Assembly: GCA_034927815.1 (NCBI GenBank)
Contig: JAYFPK010000014.1
Location: 1 to 64,000, forward strand
Length of the DNA stretch: 64,000 nucleotides
Reading direction: 5' to 3'
From: Limiplasma sp034927815
Lineage (GTDB): Bacteria > Bacillota > Clostridia > Christensenellales > Aristaeellaceae
The notes under the pieces were generated by a model. That model made no database searches. It saw only the letters and a list, made by a program, of their open reading frames with translations, and had not been told where the DNA came from. The translations under genes and the position numbers were made by a program. Positions 9,193 through 17,709 of this stretch are shown piece after piece (the first letter of the stretch is position 1; every line of letters begins with the position of its first letter).

Positions 9193-10443
9193 ATGAGCTC
9201 CTTGCGTATTCGGGGTGGTCGCCGGTTGGATGGAGAATGGACTGTTGGCTGCGCTAAAAATGCGGTGTTGCCCATTATGGCCGCGGCCATTCTGTCCGAT
9301 GATCCTACGGTACTGCTGGATTGCCCAAACCTGAGCGATGTCAGGTATATGGGGGAGATCCTTCGGACCTTGGGGTGCCAGGTAACGGAGCGGGGTCACG
9401 AAATGCGTATCGACCCGCAGGGAATCTCCAGTTTTGAAATGCCGGACGACTTGGCCAAGCGGATTCGCTCCTCCATTTTTATGCTGGGTCCGCTGCTGTC
9501 CAGATTTCGCAAGGCCACGGTGACGTTTCCCGGCGGCTGCGAAATCGGCATGCGCCCTATTGACCTGCATTTGGCCGGGCTCCGGCAACTGGGGGTACAG
9601 GTACGCGAGGAAGGCGGCATGATCTATTGCGACGGCAGCGCCATGCGCTGCGGTTCGGTTCACTTTGACTACCCCAGCGTAGGCGCCACGGAAAACGCCA
9701 TGATGGCTGCCGTCATGCTCCGGGGGAAGACCTACCTACATAACGTGGCCCGGGAACCGGAAATCATGGACTTGCAGTATTTTATCAACGCCATGGGGGG
9801 CAAGGTGTCCGGGGCGGGGACCAACACCATCTGCGTGGAGGGCGTAACCAGGCTTTACGGGGCTGTGTACCGGCCTATGCCGGACCGGATCGTGGCGGGC
9901 ACCTTGCTGGCGGCGGCGGCCATCACCGGGGGGTATATCAAGCTCAACAACGCGCCTTGCAAGGATATGCTGGCGATTTTCAGCAAGCTCCAGGAGATGG
10001 ATTGCGTGATCGGGGAGAAAAACACCGTGGTCACACTGACCGCTCCCAAGCGCCTCAAGGCCTTCGCCCAGCTCCAGACCCAGCCGCATCCGGGGTTTCC
10101 CACAGATATGCAGGTGCAAATGCTCACTTTGGCCACGCTGGCAAAGGGAACTTCCATCGTGGTGGAGAATGTGTTTGAAAACCGCTTTACCCACGCGGGG
10201 GATTTGAACCGGATGGGGGCCAACGTGGTGGTGAACGGAAGGATGGCCATCGTACAGGGCGTGGACGCGCTGTACGGGACCAAGGTTCAGGCCCGGGACC
10301 TGCGGGGGGGCGCGGCCCTTGCCATCGCGGGTTTGCAGGCGCAAGGAGAAACCATTGTGGATCAGGCCCATTTCATCGACCGGGGGTATGATCGCCTGGA
10401 GGATATGCTCTCCGCCCTGGGGGCGGACATCCGCCGGGAATAA
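9193..10443 (+). CDS. murA: UDP-GlcNAc 1-carboxyvinyltransferase MurA
   Basis: A 416-residue enzyme for the first committed step of peptidoglycan synthesis, transfer of enolpyruvate from PEP to UDP-GlcNAc. K22-N23 in the KNAVLP block and the catalytic C116 in FPGGCEIGMRPIDLH are present, so it should be of the fosfomycin-sensitive type. ATG 9193 has GGGGG 8 bases upstream. In most firmicutes murG lies between ftsW and this position; here only 66 bases separate the genes. Confidence 0.96.
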   Translation: MSSLRIRGGRRLDGEWTVGCAKNAVLPIMAAAILSDDPTVLLDCPNLSDVRYMGEILRTLGCQVTERGHEMRIDPQGISSFEMPDDLAKRIRSSIFMLGPLLSRFRKATVTFPGGCEIGMRPIDLHLAGLRQLGVQVREEGGMIYCDGSAMRCGSVHFDYPSVGATENAMMAAVMLRGKTYLHNVAREPEIMDLQYFINAMGGKVSGAGTNTICVEGVTRLYGAVYRPMPDRIVAGTLLAAAAITGGYIKLNNAPCKDMLAIFSKLQEMDCVIGEKNTVVTLTAPKRLKAFAQLQTQPHPGFPTDMQVQMLTLATLAKGTSIVVENVFENRFTHAGDLNRMGANVVVNGRMAIVQGVDALYGTKVQARDLRGGAALAIAGLQAQGETIVDQAHFIDRGYDRLEDMLSALGADIRRE

Positions 10444-10473
10444 TCATGGGGCGCTGCCAAAGGAGTTATGACC

Positions 10474-11433
10474 ATGCCAAAGAAACCCGACCGGCCCAAA
10501 CGGCGACAAAGCCCACAGGAAGAGTCCATAGACCAGTTTCAGGCCTATGGAGAGTATTCCTATGCCTACCAGCACCAGCCCCAGGAAGAGGAGGTTCCCG
10601 GGTACGCCCAGGACCCCGGCCTGGAGGAGATCGAAACCCTGGACGACGGCCCGGCGGGCCCCATGCATGCCGGGCGGGTTCCCTTGGACGGGGAGCCCGC
10701 CAAGAGGCGCAAGCACGCCTTCTTGGGCCGCCTGCTTTTTTTGCTGGTGTGCGCCGTGGCGGCTTTGGTGGTGCTCCAGGGCACCGTGTTCCGCCTGAAA
10801 ACCGTATACGTGGTGGGCAACAAAACCAAAAGCCCCCAGGAGATCGCCATGCTGTCCGGGCTTGTGAAGGGGATGAACATCTTCGCCATCAACGAGCAGG
10901 ACGTGCGGGCAAACCTCAGCGCGGACCACACCGTGGAATTCCTCTCCATGCAAAAGGATTACCCCAGCACCATCTACCTGTACATTTCGGAGCGCGCCTC
11001 AACGGCGGTTTTTCAATGGCTGGGGATGCAATACCTTCTGGACCCCCAGGGCCTGGTGATGGAGGAGAGCAACTCCCTGGTGCTGCCGGAGGGGATTTTG
11101 GCCGTAACGGGGCTTCAGCCCACGCAGATCCGGGTGGGGCAAAAGCTTGAGGTGGTGAACCCCGGGCAGCTGTCCGCCTATGTGTCCATCCTGTCGGAAT
11201 TATCCCTCCAGCTTTACGGCGACCAAATTTCGGAATTGAATCTCTCCGATCCGGACAACTTATACCTTGTGACAGTAGATGGTATTACTGTCAGATTGGG
11301 AAACGGTGAGTACATGCGGGCCAAAATTGGCGCGCTGCGCACCGATATGGCCTATTTGCGCCAGCTGGGAAAGACCTCCGGAATCCTGGACGTTTCCATT
11401 CCCCAGGACGCGAAGTATATGCCGGAAAACTAA
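10474..11433 (+). CDS. divIB: Cell division protein DivIB/FtsQ
   Basis: A 319-residue bitopic membrane protein with about 85 charged, Gln/Pro-rich cytoplasmic residues, one membrane segment (LLFLLVCAVAALVVLQGTVF) and an extracytoplasmic POTRA domain starting FRLKTVYVVGN, as in FtsQ/DivIB. It links FtsL and DivIC in the septal complex. ATG 10474 is 8 bases after AGGAG; ATG 10468 is too close. It is the last gene before a 256-base spacer. Confidence 0.88.
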   Translation: MPKKPDRPKRRQSPQEESIDQFQAYGEYSYAYQHQPQEEEVPGYAQDPGLEEIETLDDGPAGPMHAGRVPLDGEPAKRRKHAFLGRLLFLLVCAVAALVVLQGTVFRLKTVYVVGNKTKSPQEIAMLSGLVKGMNIFAINEQDVRANLSADHTVEFLSMQKDYPSTIYLYISERASTAVFQWLGMQYLLDPQGLVMEESNSLVLPEGILAVTGLQPTQIRVGQKLEVVNPGQLSAYVSILSELSLQLYGDQISELNLSDPDNLYLVTVDGITVRLGNGEYMRAKIGALRTDMAYLRQLGKTSGILDVSIPQDAKYMPEN

Positions 11434-11445
11434 CAAAGGACGCCC

Positions 11446-11501
11446 TTGGAGGATTTTGAAGAACTTTGGAGGAAGAATTTGGAAGATGAGTGGAAGAATT
11501 T
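11446..11501 (+). repeat. Purine-rich short repeats upstream of ftsA
   Basis: Four related octamers lie on one strand in the ftsQ-ftsA spacer: TTGGAGGA (11446-11453), TTGGAGGA (11466-11473), TTGGAAGA (11479-11486) and GTGGAAGA (11490-11497), two of them exactly 20 bases apart. GGAAGAATTT also occurs twice (11471, 11492). They may be a protein-binding array or a decayed coding tail; no function is known. Confidence 0.4.
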
Positions 11502-11543
11502 ACAGGTGGACTCCCAAAAATATGAAAAAAAGAACGTTTGTAC

Positions 11544-11572
11544 TTGCGTATTATTGTCAAACAGGTTACAAT
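11544..11572 (+). promoter_or_regulatory. Possible promoter for ftsA-ftsZ
   Basis: TTGCGT (11544-11549), a 17-base spacer and TACAAT (11567-11572, 5 of 6) lie in the AT-rich part of the 256-base spacer before ftsA. The -35 is weak. A separate promoter for ftsAZ is common in firmicutes, which is the main reason to list it. The rest of the spacer (11573-11689) shows no gene. Confidence 0.35.
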
Positions 11573-11689
11573 AAATAATGGTACTTTGCGAATAGCTGTG
11601 CATTTGGTTTCCCTTGCTTTGGCACAAGAAGTACCTGCGGCAGGCGGCGCTTGCGGCAGATTCCTGAGGAACAGGGGAATGCTTGAATT

Positions 11690-12883
11690 ATGAAGTCAAC
11701 CATCGCGGCAATCGATTTTGGCACCAGCAAGATTGTAACGCTTGTGGCGGAAACCAGCGGTACGCAGCGTTGCGATATTGTTGGCGCGGGCATCTCCACG
11801 TATGACGGATTTCTGGAAGGCGAATGGAACAATCCCGTTTTGCTCAACGAGGCCATTCAAAAATCAATATCCGAAGCGGAGGGGCAATCCAAGCATAAGA
11901 TCCGCGAGATCAACGTGGGCGTACCCGGGGAGTTTACCCGGGTATATGCCGTGGAGGCCACCGTCACCATCCAGGGGGCGGACCCCAGGGTGACGGCCCG
12001 CCATGTGGAAAAAATCTTCGCTTCGGCGGACAAGCAGCTCTCCCCGGTCCGCGGCGTGGTGGTGCACCGTAGCCCCGCCTGGTTTATGGTGGACGGCGGG
12101 AAAAAAACCCTGGAACCTGTGGGGCAGAAGGGCACGGAGCTCAAAGCCCTGGTTTCCTTTGTGGTGGCGGATACCTTCTTTTTGGACGATGTCATGGCAC
12201 GGCTTCGGGATCTCAACATCACCGTAAGCGGCTTTTTCAGCAGCTCCACAGGGGAGGCCATGCTCTACCTGCTGGAGGAGGACCGGGACCGCACGGCGGT
12301 TCTGATTGATATCGGATACCTGTGCACAGATGTGATGGCTGTGGAAGGGGACGCGGTGATCTTCCAGAAGACATTGCCCGTAGGCGGCGGCCATATCGCC
12401 GCGGATGTGGCGGAAGGCCTTTCCATTCCTCTGGCCTCGGCGGAGCAAATCAAAAGAGATTACGTGTATGGAATATCCACGATTACGCAATCCTATTCAG
12501 TATCCAGCGGAGACGGCGTGAAAACGGAAACCTTCTCCCAGGATCAGGTTGCGGCTGTGTTGGAGCCCCGGGTGGATGAAATTGCCGAGCTCATCAAGGA
12601 CTGCATCGCCGAAAGCGGCATCAAGCTTGGCAACTGGTCCACCATTTATCTCACGGGCGGTGGGCTGAGCCTCAACCGGGGCGGCCGGGACTATCTCGCG
12701 GGCAGGCTGGACAAGCCCGTCAGGGAGACCATCAAACGCACGATCAAGCTGTCCAGTCCAATTTACGCCAGCGCCATGGGGCTCATGGATTTGATCATCG
12801 ACACCATCGAGTCCCGCAACGTACCCTCCGGGGGTGTGGCAGGCGGTGTCAAAGATTTCTTCAAGAGCTTGCTGGGTGGATGA
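11690..12883 (+). CDS. ftsA: Cell division protein FtsA
   Basis: A 397-residue actin-like ATPase that tethers FtsZ to the membrane. The N-terminus (IAAIDFGTSKIVTLVAE) is the phosphate-1 motif of the actin/Hsp70 fold; further blocks include IDIGYLCTDV (phosphate 2) and LTGGGLSL (adenosine site). The C-terminus VKDFFKSLLGG matches the amphipathic membrane-targeting helix of FtsA. The ribosome-binding site before ATG 11690 is poor. ftsZ begins 52 bases downstream. Confidence 0.93.
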   Translation: MKSTIAAIDFGTSKIVTLVAETSGTQRCDIVGAGISTYDGFLEGEWNNPVLLNEAIQKSISEAEGQSKHKIREINVGVPGEFTRVYAVEATVTIQGADPRVTARHVEKIFASADKQLSPVRGVVVHRSPAWFMVDGGKKTLEPVGQKGTELKALVSFVVADTFFLDDVMARLRDLNITVSGFFSSSTGEAMLYLLEEDRDRTAVLIDIGYLCTDVMAVEGDAVIFQKTLPVGGGHIAADVAEGLSIPLASAEQIKRDYVYGISTITQSYSVSSGDGVKTETFSQDQVAAVLEPRVDEIAELIKDCIAESGIKLGNWSTIYLTGGGLSLNRGGRDYLAGRLDKPVRETIKRTIKLSSPIYASAMGLMDLIIDTIESRNVPSGGVAGGVKDFFKSLLGG

Positions 12884-12935
12884 AATTTGCCGGTCCACGA
12901 TGCGGGAAGCAAAACATTGACTAGGGGGATGCACT

Positions 12936-14495
12936 GTGCTTGAGTTTCAAATCGAAGATCAACAGAGCTTTGCCACAATAAAGGTCATCGGTTGCGGCGG
13001 CGCGGGCAACAACGCTATCAACCGCATGGTGGATGCGGGACTCAAGGGCGTGGAGTTTATCGCCATCAACACGGACCGCCAGGCCCTGACCTTGAGCAAA
13101 GCCAGCACCACCATCCAAATCGGCGAAAAGCTCACCAAGGGGTTAGGCGCGGGCGCCGTGCCTGATATTGGCCGCCGCGCCGCAGAGGAAAGCCGGGAGG
13201 AGATCGCCCAGGCCATCAAGGGCGCGGACTTGGTTTTTGTGACGGCGGGAATGGGGGGAGGCACCGGCACCGGAGCGGCGCCCATTGTGGCGGAAATCGC
13301 CCGGGACCTCAACTGCCTCACCATTGCCGTGGTGACCAAGCCCTTCCAGTTTGAAGGCAAGCAGCGCATGAAAAACGCCGAAATGGGCGTGATCGACTTA
13401 AAGCAGCGGGTGGACACCCTGGTGGTGATCCCCAATGACCGCCTCTTGCAAGTGGTGACCAAGGGCACCACCATGCTGGAGGCTTTCCGGATTGCGGACG
13501 ATGTGCTGCGCCAAGGTATCCAGGGCATCAGCGATCTGATCGCCGTTCCCGCCCTGATCAACCTGGACTTTGCGGACGTGAAAACCGTCATGGAATCCGG
13601 CGGCCTGGCTCATATGGGTATCGGCAACGGCAAGGGCGAAAACCGCATGGTGGAAGCCGCCAAGAACGCCATCCAGAGTCCGCTGCTGGAAACCAACATC
13701 GACGGCGCCCGGGCTGTGCTCATTAACATCACCGGCGGCGAGGATATGAGCATCATCGACATCAACGAGGCTGCAAACCTGGTGATGCAGGCCGCGGACA
13801 GCGAGGCCAACATCATCTTCGGCGCGGGCATTGACGAAACCATGGACGACGAGGTCCGCATCACGGTCATTGCCACGGGCTTTGAAAAGACGCCCTTCCC
13901 CCAGAAGGATGCGGCCAAGGGAAAACCCTCCGGGGAGAGGGATTGGTCCCGCAGCTTTGGCGGCGGGGACAACCGTTCCGGCTTCACCTCCTTTGGTTCC
14001 TCGGGTGGCACGCCTTTGATCCACCAGGAGTATCCGACGCCCTCCTATGAGGACATGAGCTTTGACCTCCCCATGGAGGAAGAGCATTCCTACGGCCACG
14101 ATATGCCCCGGTATATGGGCGGCTCGGGAGCCATCCCCACCCCCGCGGCCATGCCCCAGGTGATGCAGCAGGCGCAGTCCTCCTTCCAGCCCACCTACGG
14201 GCAGGGCTACCAGCCCCAGGCTTATAACGCGCAAATGCCGCAGGACTATGGCATGCGGCAGCCCCAGTACCAGCAGCAGCAACCCTCCCAGCAGCCCATG
14301 ATGCCCCAGCAGATGGAATATGGGCAGCAGTACCAAGGGATGCAGCAGCCGCAGCAACAGATGCCCCAGCAGCAGCCCATGGGCCAGCCTCCGGTGGGGC
14401 AGCAGCCCGCCCCTGCGGAGCAAGCTCCGCCTCCTTCCGCCGCCCGGGATGATCTGGGCGTACCGGCCTTCTTGCGCAGGCCCACCAAGAAGTAA
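12936..14495 (+). CDS. ftsZ: Tubulin-like division GTPase FtsZ with extended linker
   Basis: A 519-residue protein, much longer than the usual 350-400. The GTPase core covers about residues 1-316, with the tubulin signature GGGTGTG at 107-113. About 185 low-complexity residues follow, rich in Gln, Pro, Met, Gly and Tyr (runs such as PQYQQQQPSQQPMMPQQ), and then the conserved C-terminal peptide DDLGVPAFLRRPTKK, which binds FtsA and SepF in other species. The GTG start has GGGGG 7 bases upstream. The spoIIGA-sigE-sigG genes that often follow ftsZ in spore formers are not here; a terminator follows instead. Confidence 0.96.
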   Translation: MLEFQIEDQQSFATIKVIGCGGAGNNAINRMVDAGLKGVEFIAINTDRQALTLSKASTTIQIGEKLTKGLGAGAVPDIGRRAAEESREEIAQAIKGADLVFVTAGMGGGTGTGAAPIVAEIARDLNCLTIAVVTKPFQFEGKQRMKNAEMGVIDLKQRVDTLVVIPNDRLLQVVTKGTTMLEAFRIADDVLRQGIQGISDLIAVPALINLDFADVKTVMESGGLAHMGIGNGKGENRMVEAAKNAIQSPLLETNIDGARAVLINITGGEDMSIIDINEAANLVMQAADSEANIIFGAGIDETMDDEVRITVIATGFEKTPFPQKDAAKGKPSGERDWSRSFGGGDNRSGFTSFGSSGGTPLIHQEYPTPSYEDMSFDLPMEEEHSYGHDMPRYMGGSGAIPTPAAMPQVMQQAQSSFQPTYGQGYQPQAYNAQMPQDYGMRQPQYQQQQPSQQPMMPQQMEYGQQYQGMQQPQQQMPQQQPMGQPPVGQQPAPAEQAPPPSAARDDLGVPAFLRRPTKK

Positions 14496-14510
14496 TTCCT
14501 TTCATTACTC

Positions 14511-14550
14511 AAATCCCCCTTTTCCAGCAGGAAGAGGGGGATTTCTTTTT
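14511..14550 (+). terminator. Intrinsic terminator of the dcw cluster
   Basis: A 15-bp stem with one G-U pair (14511-14525 with 14530-14544), AGCA loop and a TTTCTTTTT tail, 15 bases after the ftsZ stop. Confidence 0.88.
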
Positions 14551-14612
14551 GGGGTTCTTCTTTTTTCCTTCCATGCGTACCCTTCCATGGACACTGGGTG
14601 GAGGGGGAGAGG

Positions 14613-15647
14613 ATGTCAAATCAAACTTGGGGCCGCGCATTGGCCTGTATTGGCGCCGTGGTGGGCGCGGGCTTTGCCTCGGGCAGAGAGGTGATGGTGT
14701 TTTTCTCCCGGTACGGAGGGTTTTCCTGGCCGCTGATTGTCCTTTCCACGGGACTGATGTGCATGATCTGCGTCCTGGTGATGCGCAAGGCCCGCTCCTG
14801 CTCCACCTTGTACTGGTGCGGAATGTACCAGCTGGACAGCAAGCGCTTGCGGTGGCTGGGGGAGGGATGCCTGTTTTTGCTGATGGGCGTTACCGGCGGG
14901 GCCATGATCTCCGCTTCGGGAAACCTGGTGGCGCTGGCGCTGCCCCTTCACAACGCCTACTGGATCGGGATCATCGTCGCCTTGCCGCTGGCTTACTGGC
15001 TGACGCAAAAAAACCTGAGCCCCCTGGCGGTGCTCAGCGGCATTCTCACCTGCGGCATTTTAGCGGCCTATGTTCTGATTCTGGCCAAGCGCAACGCGCC
15101 CATGGCCGTGAGTATCCAGGAGCCCATGACCCTAGCCGGAGGGCTTAAGGCCGTGCTTTTCGCCGTTGCCTACAGCGGCATGAACATGGCTATCGCCTTG
15201 GGCGTGATCTGCGACTGCGCCCGGACCAACACCCGGATGATCTGCCGCTCGTCTTTGCTATTCGGCCTGCTGCTTACGGGGCTCCTGTTCCTAAGCAACT
15301 ATGTGCTTTTGCAGTACGACGACCTCCAAAACGCGACCTTTCCCATTGTGCGGCTGCTCTCGGATTTGGGGCAAGCGGGCTTCTGGCTCAGCGTCACGGT
15401 CCTGTACCTGGCGGTATTCACCAGCCTGACGGCGATATTGTGCGCATTGCGGCGCATGGCTGCCAGCTATGGTTTCAGCCCGAGGCTGGTTCCCGTCGTG
15501 ACCCTGGGAACGCCGCTGTTATTTTCTTTGGTGGGCTTTGAGCAAATCGTGGAGGGCTTTTATGCGCCCGTAGGCCTGGCCTGCTTGCTGCTGATTTTTG
15601 TGCCCACCCTTTTGAAATTTCCCAAGAAAAAAATAAAGCAGCCATAG
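14613..15647 (+). CDS. YkvI-like multi-pass membrane protein
   Basis: A 344-residue integral membrane protein with about ten predicted helices. The N-terminal block IGAVVGAGFASGREVMVFFSRYG is typical of the YkvI family of firmicutes, which resembles amino acid/sodium symporters of the APC superfamily; no substrate is established. ATG 14613 has GAGGGGGA a few bases upstream. It stands alone between the dcw terminator and convergent pfkA. The spacer 15648-15829 holds only the pfkA terminator. Confidence 0.7.
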   Translation: MSNQTWGRALACIGAVVGAGFASGREVMVFFSRYGGFSWPLIVLSTGLMCMICVLVMRKARSCSTLYWCGMYQLDSKRLRWLGEGCLFLLMGVTGGAMISASGNLVALALPLHNAYWIGIIVALPLAYWLTQKNLSPLAVLSGILTCGILAAYVLILAKRNAPMAVSIQEPMTLAGGLKAVLFAVAYSGMNMAIALGVICDCARTNTRMICRSSLLFGLLLTGLLFLSNYVLLQYDDLQNATFPIVRLLSDLGQAGFWLSVTVLYLAVFTSLTAILCALRRMAASYGFSPRLVPVVTLGTPLLFSLVGFEQIVEGFYAPVGLACLLLIFVPTLLKFPKKKIKQP

Positions 15648-15755
15648 GGACGGCTCTCCCCACGGCTCCCTTTTACGAACCTGATCAAGGGAAAAACGCC
15701 CCAAGCCCGGCGGAAAGGTCCCCGAAAAACCGCCCAAATAGGGAACCACCCGCAC

Positions 15756-15815
15756 AAAAAAGGCCCGGGCCTCCCCAGGCGCGCTGCAAAGCGCATGAAG
15801 GGAAGGCCCGGGGCC
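15756..15815 (-). terminator. Terminator of pfkA
   Basis: Read on the minus strand, the GC-rich arm at 15815-15800 pairs imperfectly with 15776-15762 (AGGCCCGGGCC core) and runs into TTTTTT (15761-15756). A small GCGC hairpin sits in the loop. It may also stop transcription from the YkvI-like gene. Confidence 0.7.
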
Positions 15816-15829
15816 TGTTCGTAAGCCTC

Positions 15830-16903
15830 TTAATCTCCCATGCAGATGCCCATGGCCCGGGCGGCCCCCACCACGGGGTCCTCCATGGGGACGGGCTTGG
15901 GCACCCCCGCGATGTCCTGAAGGGAATTATGGACGATCTGGCTGCCCTTCAGCGCCACCGTCGTCCCATATACCTCGTCCCGGATCAGCTCGGCGGCATG
16001 GACCCCAAACTGGGTGGCAAGCACCCGGTCATAGGCGCTGGGGCTGCCCCCGCGCTGAATATGGCCCGGGATCACGCTGCGGGCCTCCACCCCCACCATT
16101 TCCTGAAGCTGGAGCGCAAGGCGCTTGCTGATGGAGTCACAGGAGAGGGAGGAACGGTATACCTCCCGCTCTTTCTTTTTCATCTTAGCTTCCTCCAGGG
16201 TCATGGCCCCTTCCGCCACGGCGATGATGGAGAAGGGCTTTTTCCCCTTGGCCCGGTCCTCCACGGTTCTGGCCACCTTCTGAATGTCATAGGGGATTTC
16301 CGGCAGCAAAATCACATCCGCCCCTCCCGCCAGGCCGGAATACAGGGTCAGCCAGCCCGCCTTGTTGCCCATGACCTCGATCACCATGCAGCGGCCGTGG
16401 CTGTGGGCCGTGGTGTGGATGCGGTCAATGACCTCTGTGGCGATGTCCACGGCGGTGTGGAAGCCGAAGGTGAAATCCGTGCCATAAATATCGTTGTCAA
16501 TGGTTTTGGGCAGGCCGATGACGTTCAACCCCTCCTGGCTGAGAAGGTTGGCGGTCTTGTGGGTGCCGTTGCCCCCCAGGGTCACCAGGCAGTCCAATTT
16601 CAGCTCCCGGTAGGTCTTCTTCATGGCGGCCACCTTGTCCACGCCGCTGTCGTCAATCACGCGCATGTTGCGGAAGGGCTGCCGGCTGGTGCCCAAAATG
16701 GTGCCGCCCAGGGTCAGGATGCCGGAGAACTGCTTGACGCTCATCTCCTGGTAATCCCCCTCAATCAGGCCGCCATAGCCGTTGCGAATTCCCACGATTT
16801 GGGCGTCGAAAAGCTGATAGGCCGCCCTGGCCACGCCCCGGATGGCGGCGTTAAGCCCCGGGCAATCTCCGCCGCTGGTTAAGATGCCGATTCTTCTTCT
16901 CAT
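15830..16903 (-). CDS. pfkA: 6-phosphofructokinase
   Basis: A 357-residue glycolytic kinase phosphorylating fructose 6-phosphate. It has the family blocks ILTSGGDCPGLNAAIRG, GTSRQPF, LPKTIDNDI and the sugar-phosphate site HIQRGGSP. The motif that coordinates Mg-phosphate reads GGNGT rather than GGDGT; with Gly after it the enzyme is of the ATP rather than pyrophosphate class, while PKTIDND is typical of the mixed-substrate group. Phosphoryl donor specificity should therefore not be assumed. ATG 16903 has GGGGG 8 bases upstream; GTG 16906 is the alternative. Confidence 0.92.
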   Translation of the reverse strand: MRRRIGILTSGGDCPGLNAAIRGVARAAYQLFDAQIVGIRNGYGGLIEGDYQEMSVKQFSGILTLGGTILGTSRQPFRNMRVIDDSGVDKVAAMKKTYRELKLDCLVTLGGNGTHKTANLLSQEGLNVIGLPKTIDNDIYGTDFTFGFHTAVDIATEVIDRIHTTAHSHGRCMVIEVMGNKAGWLTLYSGLAGGADVILLPEIPYDIQKVARTVEDRAKGKKPFSIIAVAEGAMTLEEAKMKKKEREVYRSSLSCDSISKRLALQLQEMVGVEARSVIPGHIQRGGSPSAYDRVLATQFGVHAAELIRDEVYGTTVALKGSQIVHNSLQDIAGVPKPVPMEDPVVGAARAMGICMGD

Positions 16904-16935
16904 CACTTTGTCCCCCTGATGAATCCTTTCTCCGT

Positions 16936-16964
16936 ATTATACCATGCCGCCTTTCCCCTGACAA
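16936..16964 (-). promoter_or_regulatory. Promoter of pfkA
   Basis: On the minus strand TTGTCA (16964-16959), a 17-base spacer and a perfect TATAAT (16941-16936) with an extended TGG element lie about 33 bases upstream of the pfkA start. Confidence 0.8.
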
Positions 16965-17029
16965 TCAAAAACCCTCCTTGCCAGAAACGGCGAAAGAGGA
17001 TAAGATGCAACAGGAAGGGAAGTGGCAAA

Positions 17030-17701
17030 ATGGGTCAAGGGGGAAAGCTCGTGCATCTGCCCGCGCCGCCGGAATTACCCGCGGACCTGGTGGAATGCCC
17101 GGATTTGCAAGGGGCTGTGGAGCGGGCCTTGGCCCGGCGGGAGGATGTGCTGGGCATGCGCTTTCAAGACGCCGCCTTACAGGAGGTCCAGGGTGGCGGC
17201 GTGGAATTCTCCGGCTGCGTGTTTCAGCGCTGCCGCTTCCAGGGCAACGACATCAAGCGGCTTTGCCTGGTGGACTGCGTGCTGGACCATTGCGATTTGA
17301 GCAATGAAACCTTTCTGCGTCCCTCCTTCCAGCGGGTGCGCCTGGAGCACTGCCGCATGACCGGCATTGCCTTTTCGGAAGCCGCGCTGATGAATTTGGA
17401 AATCACAAACTGCCAAATGGATTTTGCCGCCCTGGCGGAGACGAAGCTGAACCGGGCGGCCCTGCGGCATTGCCGCCTCCGGGAGAGCGCCTGGGATCAC
17501 GTGACGCTGACCCATCTGCTGCTGGAGGACTGTGACCTCACCCAGACCCAGTGGAGGTACACGCCCCTGAAAGGAATCGACCTTCGGGGATGCGAAATTT
17601 CTGGCTGGGGAATAGACATCCCGGACCTGCAAGGGGCCAAAGTCACCACCGTACAAGCCCTGGAGCTCTGCCGGCTGCTGAGGCTGGAGATTGTGGAATA
17701 G
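17030..17701 (+). CDS. Pentapeptide-repeat protein
   Basis: A 223-residue protein without signal peptide. From about residue 45 on it is built of A(D/N)LxX-like five-residue steps with the centre position Leu, Phe or Met (for example CVFQRCRFQGNDIKRLCLVD), which fold into a right-handed quadrilateral beta-helix. It is rich in Cys and His at repeated positions. Some such proteins mimic DNA and protect gyrase, but most have no known role and nothing here points to one. ATG 17030 has GGAAGGGA upstream. It is convergent with the GntR gene, 8 bases apart. Confidence 0.75.
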   Translation: MGQGGKLVHLPAPPELPADLVECPDLQGAVERALARREDVLGMRFQDAALQEVQGGGVEFSGCVFQRCRFQGNDIKRLCLVDCVLDHCDLSNETFLRPSFQRVRLEHCRMTGIAFSEAALMNLEITNCQMDFAALAETKLNRAALRHCRLRESAWDHVTLTHLLLEDCDLTQTQWRYTPLKGIDLRGCEISGWGIDIPDLQGAKVTTVQALELCRLLRLEIVE

Positions 17702-17709
17702 GAAGAAGG

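Noticed and set aside
7882..9663. Long open frame on the minus strand opposite ftsW and murA
   Set aside because: It is antisense to two clear genes, has the His/Gln/Pro-rich composition of GC-rich shadow frames and no ribosome-binding site.
11279..11578. Short plus-strand open frame overlapping the end of ftsQ
   Set aside because: It overlaps ftsQ in another frame, lacks a ribosome-binding site and runs through the repeat/promoter region.
14160..14420. CRISPR-like or tandem repeat array in the ftsZ 3' region
   Set aside because: The repetition comes from CAG/CCC codons of a Gln/Pro-rich protein segment; there are no equal repeats with spacers.
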